9,989 bases of DNA from NCBI GenBank assembly GCA_934630705.1, contig CAKTWP010000039.1, forward strand, positions 1-9,989, in the 5' to 3' direction. Positions 6,831 to 9,989 of the stretch are shown piece by piece. Made by a program: the position numbers and the translations under genes. How positions within the stretch are numbered: the stretch's first letter is position 1; each line of letters opens with the position of its first letter. The stretch is from an uncultured Clostridia bacterium (GTDB lineage Bacteria; Bacillota; Clostridia; Christensenellales; Aristaeellaceae). Under the pieces are notes generated by a model. It made no database searches, had not been told where the DNA came from, and saw only the letters and a program-made list of their open reading frames with translations.

Positions 6831-8990
6831 TTATCGCCGTTCGGGGCGGCCATCCCGGCGCGGCGGCCGGTTGCCCGCGGGAGCGGAGCGCGTAAAGTTG
6901 GGGTTGTCATAGGTGATGTCGTTACGGATCAGGTTGATCCGGCCCTGCGCGTCAATCTCGCAAACCTTCACTTCCAGCTCGTCGCCCACGTTCACCACAT
7001 CCTCCACCTTCTCCACTCGCTTGTTATCCAGCTTGGAGATATGGATCATGCCGTCCTTGCCGCCGGCCAGCTCCACAAAGGCGCCGAAGTTCATGATGCG
7101 AACCACCTTGCCCCGGAACACATCGCCCACTTCGATATCCTTGGCAATGCCCAGGATGATGGACTTGGCCTTATCCGCCGCCGCCTGATCGGAGGTGGCA
7201 ATGAACACACGGCCATCATCCTCAATATCGATCTTCACGCCGGTTTCCGCAATGATCTTGTTAATCATCTTGCCGCCGGGCCCGATGACTTCGCGGATCT
7301 TGTCGGGATTGATGGTGAAATTGATGATCTTGGGCGCATACTTGCTCAGCTGCGCACGGGGCTGGCCGATGGTTTCCAGCATGATGCCCAGAATATGCAG
7401 CCGGCCCTTGAGCGCCTGATTCAGCGCGCGGGAAAGAATCTCGCGGTTGATGCCCTTGATCTTGATATCCATCTGGATGGCGGTGATACCATTCATGGTG
7501 CCGGCCACCTTGAAGTCCATGTCGCCCAGGAAGTCTTCCAGGCCCTGGATATCGGTAAGCACTTCGATCTTGTCAGACTCGGTGTCCTGAATCAGGCCCA
7601 TGGCCACGCCGGCCACCGGCGCATGAATGGGCACGCCCGCGTCCATCAGGCTCAGGGTGCTGCCGCAGACGGAAGCCATGGAAGAGGAGCCGTTGCTGCC
7701 CATGATTTCGGAAACCAGACGCAGTGCATAGGGGAACTCCGCTTCGGAGGGAATCACAGGCACCAGCGCCCGCTCCGCCAGTGCGCCATGGCCGATCTCG
7801 CGGCGGTTGGGGCTGCGCAGACGGCCCGCTTCGCCCGTGGCGTAGGAGGGCATATTATACTGATGCATGTACCGCTTGCTGTCCTCATTGGACAGGCCGT
7901 CCAGCTGCTGGGCTTCAGAAACCATGCCCAGGGTGGTCACGGTCAGGGCCTGGGTCTCGCCGCGGGTAAACACGGCGCTGCCATGCGTCCGGGGCAGCAC
8001 GCCCACTTCGCACCAGATGGGCCGCACTTCGGTGACCTTACGGCCATCGGGACGAATGCCTTCGTCCAGGATCTTGCGGCGCATAACTTCTTTATTCAGA
8101 TAATACAGCGCATCGGCCACTTCGCCTTCACGGCCGGGGAAGATTTCCGCGAAATGCTCCCCCACGTCCTTGGACACCTCGGCTTCGCGAGCCTGACGTT
8201 CCTTGCGCACGTAGGTGGAATACACATACTTGCACTTGTCCAGCGCGTACTCCCGCACCGCGGCCTTCACATCATCGCCAGTGGTGATCAGGGGGAATTC
8301 GCTCTTTTCCTTGCCGATCTCAGCGGTGATCTTCTCCTGGAAGGCCACCAGCTCCTTGATGCTTTCATGGGCGAAGAGGATGGCGTCCATCATGGCGTCC
8401 TCGCTCACCTCATTCGCGCCCGCTTCCACCATCATGATGGCGTCCTTGGTGCCCGCCACGGTAACATGCATATCGGAAGCCGCTTCCTGCTCCAGATCGG
8501 GATTAATGACAAACTGACCGTTCACCCGGCCCACCACAACGGCAGCCGTGGGGCCGCCCCAGGGGATGTTGCTGATCATCAGCGCGATGGAAGAGCCCAG
8601 CATGGCCGGGAATTCCGGAGGGGTATTGGGGTCCACGGACAGGGTCTGGGCCACCACCTGCACGTCATTGCGCATGCCCTTATTGAACAGGGGACGCAGG
8701 GGACGGTCGATGAGGCGGCAGGTCAGGGTCGCCTTATCAGTGGGCTTGCCTTCCCGCTTATAGAAACCGCCGGGGATCTTGCCCACAGCGTACTGCTTTT
8801 CTTCAAAGTCCACCGTCAGGGGGAAGAAGTCCACGCCTTCGCGGGGCTTATCCGAGGCGGTCGCGTTTACCAGCACCACCGTGTCGCCATAGCGAACCAG
8901 GGCGGAGCCGCCGGCCTGCTGGGCATACTTGCCAAATTCCAGCGTCAGGGTACGGCCGGCAAATTCCATGGAATACGATTTGAAATCCAT
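6831..8990 (-). CDS. pnp: Polynucleotide phosphorylase (polyribonucleotide nucleotidyltransferase)
   Basis: This 719-residue enzyme degrades RNA 3' to 5' using phosphate and releases nucleoside diphosphates; it is a core RNA-decay enzyme. Domains in order: first RNase PH-like core (about 10-145) with the RNA-binding loops GGFYKREGKP (74-83) and RPLRPLF (96-102); an all-helical linker (about 150-300); second, catalytic RNase PH core (about 310-545); a KH domain with GPGG loop (570-573); an S1 domain (about 622-691); and a Pro/Arg-rich tail (699-719). Catalytic aspartates D486 and D492 lie in EDFLGDMD. The start is set at ATG 8990, giving MDFKSYSMEF and a GAGGAG site about 10 bases upstream. 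An in-frame ATG at 9053 is rejected because it would translate the leader hairpin and adds 21 residues foreign to the family. The base run before the start is seven A residues. It is co-directional with rpsO, 108 bases away. Confidence 0.98.
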   Translation of the reverse strand: MDFKSYSMEFAGRTLTLEFGKYAQQAGGSALVRYGDTVVLVNATASDKPREGVDFFPLTVDFEEKQYAVGKIPGGFYKREGKPTDKATLTCRLIDRPLRPLFNKGMRNDVQVVAQTLSVDPNTPPEFPAMLGSSIALMISNIPWGGPTAAVVVGRVNGQFVINPDLEQEAASDMHVTVAGTKDAIMMVEAGANEVSEDAMMDAILFAHESIKELVAFQEKITAEIGKEKSEFPLITTGDDVKAAVREYALDKCKYVYSTYVRKERQAREAEVSKDVGEHFAEIFPGREGEVADALYYLNKEVMRRKILDEGIRPDGRKVTEVRPIWCEVGVLPRTHGSAVFTRGETQALTVTTLGMVSEAQQLDGLSNEDSKRYMHQYNMPSYATGEAGRLRSPNRREIGHGALAERALVPVIPSEAEFPYALRLVSEIMGSNGSSSMASVCGSTLSLMDAGVPIHAPVAGVAMGLIQDTESDKIEVLTDIQGLEDFLGDMDFKVAGTMNGITAIQMDIKIKGINREILSRALNQALKGRLHILGIMLETIGQPRAQLSKYAPKIINFTINPDKIREVIGPGGKMINKIIAETGVKIDIEDDGRVFIATSDQAAADKAKSIILGIAKDIEVGDVFRGKVVRIMNFGAFVELAGGKDGMIHISKLDNKRVEKVEDVVNVGDELEVKVCEIDAQGRINLIRNDITYDNPNFTRSAPAGNRPPRRDGRPERR

Positions 8991-9019
8991 TTTTTTTCTT
9001 CTCCTCACACACAACACAC

Positions 9020-9047
9020 TTTCCCTCGGGCCCCTGCCCCAGGGAAG
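9020..9047 (-). promoter_or_regulatory. Stem-loop in the pnp leader
   Basis: A 6-bp stem TTCCCT/AGGGAA (9021-9026 with 9041-9046) is topped, after one mismatch, by GGGC/GCCC (9028-9031 with 9036-9039). It lies between the rpsO terminator and the pnp ribosome binding site. In Escherichia coli a pnp leader stem is cut by RNase III and used by PNPase to limit its own translation. This hairpin is in the equivalent place, but the mechanism here is only inferred. Confidence 0.5.
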
Positions 9048-9051
9048 AAAC

Positions 9052-9090
9052 AAAAAGCTATCGGCAGAATAGAATCCATGCCGATAGCTT
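9052..9090 (-). terminator. Intrinsic terminator between rpsO and pnp
   Basis: Eleven-base perfect arms (AAGCTATCGGC, 9055-9065, with 9080-9090) and a 14-base loop begin 8 bases after the rpsO stop and end in TTTTTG on the minus strand. It should end part of the rpsO transcripts. No clear promoter follows, so pnp is probably expressed by read-through, lowering its level relative to S15. Confidence 0.85.
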
Positions 9091-9098
9091 CATGCGCA

Positions 9099-9362
9099 TT
9101 ACTTACGCAGACCCAGCTTGGCAATCAGTTCACGATACCGCTCGATATCGGTCTTCTTCAGATAGTCGAGCAGACCGCGGCGCTGACCAACCATCAGCAG
9201 CAGACCACGGCGGGAATGATGATCCTTCTTGTTGAGCTTGAGGTGCTCATTGAGGTGGTTGATCCGCTCGGTGAGCAGCGCAACCTGCACTTCGGGAGAA
9301 CCGGTGTCGCCTTCGTGGCGGGCATATTCCTGCATGATCTGGGCCTTGAGTTCCTTATCCAT
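9099..9362 (-). CDS. rpsO: 30S ribosomal protein S15
   Basis: An 87-residue protein of the usual S15 length, all helical, which binds the central domain of 16S rRNA early in small-subunit assembly. Recognisable family segments are GDTGSPEVQVALLTERINHL (18-37), HLKLNKKDHHSRRGLLLMVG (40-59) with the RNA-binding His/Ser/Arg cluster, and RRGLLDYLKK (61-70). The start at ATG 9362 is chosen because it gives the normal N-terminus (MDKELKAQIM) and has AAGGAGG about 8 bases upstream; an upstream in-frame start at 9476 would read through the leader. S15 represses its own translation in several bacteria. It heads the rpsO-pnp block. Confidence 0.99.
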   Translation of the reverse strand: MDKELKAQIMQEYARHEGDTGSPEVQVALLTERINHLNEHLKLNKKDHHSRRGLLLMVGQRRGLLDYLKKTDIERYRELIAKLGLRK

Positions 9363-9468
9363 GGTTTGTTCCTCCTTCTTGGGGAGTGGCGTCCCCTGCA
9401 TCAATCGCCGCGGCCACAGGCAGGCGCTGGAGAGGCGAAAGCCCGAGACGGCGGTTCTAAAAACCACG
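9363..9468 (-). promoter_or_regulatory. rpsO leader with possible S15 autoregulatory structure
   Basis: The predicted leader is about 106 bases and GC-rich. A hairpin GGGGA/TCCCC (9381-9385 with 9392-9396) ends three bases before the AAGGAGG site (9371-9377). Near the 5' end GGTT/AACC can pair around TTTAG. Several further GGCG/CGCC complements could form a multi-stem fold. S15 leaders differ widely between bacterial groups, and no known S15 leader class was identified here with certainty. Confidence 0.35.
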
Positions 9469-9498
9469 CCTTTCATTTTATCATGACCGGCGTGGTTT
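9459..9498 (-). terminator. Inverted repeat after the uracil permease gene; terminator overlapping the rpsO promoter
   Basis: Ten-base perfect arms (AAACCACGCC, 9461-9470, with 9489-9498) are separated by 18 bases. On the minus strand the second arm runs into GGTTTTTAG, so permease RNA could fold and end here, 38 bases past its stop. Three of the five U residues fall inside the stem, so strength may be modest. The same repeat brackets the rpsO -10 box and could instead be an operator. Confidence 0.55.
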
Positions 9499-9503
9499 GT
9501 AAA
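9475..9503 (-). promoter_or_regulatory. Sigma-A promoter of rpsO
   Basis: TTTACA (9498-9503) and TAAAAT (9475-9480) are separated by 17 bases, with a TGA extension before the -10. The predicted start is near 9468. Each box has one mismatch to consensus, and the spacing is ideal. No other pair of similar quality was seen between the permease and rpsO. Confidence 0.8.
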
Positions 9504-9536
9504 TATGTCCCGGCTTATTTTTTCAACTTTTTCCGC

Positions 9537-9989
9537 TTATTTCGCGGCCTCTTCGCCCTTGCGCTTGTTGAAGATCACGTTCACCAGGATGCCCACAATC
9601 AGGCCGGTGGCGATGGAGCTGATCTGCACGGTGCCGAAGTTCAGCGTCAGCCCGCCGATGCCCAGCACCAGGATGGCGGCCACCACGAACAGGTTGCGAT
9701 TGTCGCCCAGGTCAACCGGCTGGAGCATCTTCAGGCCGGACACGGCGATGAAGCCGTACAGCGCGATGCACACGCCGCCCACGATGCAGGAGGGGATGGA
9801 GTTGACGAAGCAGACGAAGGGATCGAAGAAGCTCAGCAGGATGCAGTATACGCCGGCCAGCGCGATGGTGCTTACAGAGGCGTTGCCGGTGATGGCGATG
9901 CAGCCCACGGATTCGCCGTAGGTGGTGTTGGGGCAGCCGCCGAAGAAGGAGCCCACGATGGAGCCCACGCCGTCGCCGATCAGGGTGCG
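9537..9989 (-). CDS. uraA: Uracil permease, NCS2 family (partial, C-terminal 150 residues)
   Basis: The frame is open from the right edge to the TAA at 9537-9539, so the N-terminal part is missing. It begins RTLIGDGVGS and soon reaches PNTTYGES (visible residues 20-27). The Glu of this TYGE motif (26) corresponds to the uracil-contacting Glu of Escherichia coli UraA. The motif is of the pyrimidine type rather than the purine type of xanthine or urate carriers. Four or more hydrophobic helices follow (about 38-56, 66-86, 99-116 and 122-141), then a short charged tail ending KRKGEEAAK. The protein imports uracil by proton symport in the cytoplasmic membrane. A PyrR- or uracil-responsive leader, if any, would lie outside the window. 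Another NCS2 base carrier is possible but less likely. Confidence 0.9.
   Translation of the reverse strand, partial: RTLIGDGVGSIVGSFFGGCPNTTYGESVGCIAITGNASVSTIALAGVYCILLSFFDPFVCFVNSIPSCIVGGVCIALYGFIAVSGLKMLQPVDLGDNRNLFVVAAILVLGIGGLTLNFGTVQISSIATGLIVGILVNVIFNKRKGEEAAK

Noticed and set aside
8991..9053. Longer pnp starting at 9053
   Set aside because: The extra 21 residues do not resemble the family N-terminus and would translate the leader hairpin. The start at 8990 has its own GAGGAG site.
1..9989. Mobile elements, CRISPR arrays, tRNA or rRNA genes
   Set aside because: No transposase or integrase frame, no spaced direct repeats and no tRNA-like fold was seen on either strand; the gene content is ordinary chromosomal.

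Overview
The window carries eight protein genes, all on the minus strand, with no sign of phage, insertion sequences, CRISPR arrays or tRNA/rRNA. The gene set points to a fairly GC-rich member of the Clostridia (Firmicutes). The clues are strong AGGAGG-type ribosome binding sites, near-consensus sigma-A promoters, a Bacillus-like order rpsO, pnp, M16 peptidase, and a Firmicute-style sugar/oligosaccharide-binding protein with an EF-hand-like loop. A gut or rumen clostridium is plausible, but that is inference; no 16S or species marker is present.

In the direction of transcription (high to low coordinates): (1) the C-terminal part of an NCS2 uracil permease (9537-9989, cut by the window edge); (2) rpsO, ribosomal protein S15 (9099-9362), with its own promoter lying inside an inverted repeat that may also end the permease transcript; (3) pnp, polynucleotide phosphorylase (6831-8990), separated from rpsO by a terminator-like hairpin and a second leader hairpin; (4) an M16 zinc peptidase of the MlpA/YmxG type (5249-6493), followed by two hairpin terminators; (5) a MarR-ABC-ABC operon (4966 down to 937) encoding a regulator and a heterodimeric ABC exporter, with a consensus promoter overlapped by a large dyad operator; (6) a structured intergenic hairpin, then the N-terminal two-thirds or less of an extracellular solute-binding protein (1-727, cut by the window edge).

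Functionally, rpsO-pnp is a conserved translation/RNA-decay block in which both products are known in other bacteria to control their own mRNAs. The marR-ABC-ABC block looks like a self-regulated drug or peptide efflux module. Its two ABC subunits carry complementary defects, giving one consensus and one degenerate ATP site. The solute-binding protein probably begins a carbohydrate uptake locus beyond the left edge.

No new biological system was found. The points most worth checking are regulatory: promoter, operator and terminator elements that overlap one another at the rpsO and marR starts, and a few unassigned stem-loops.
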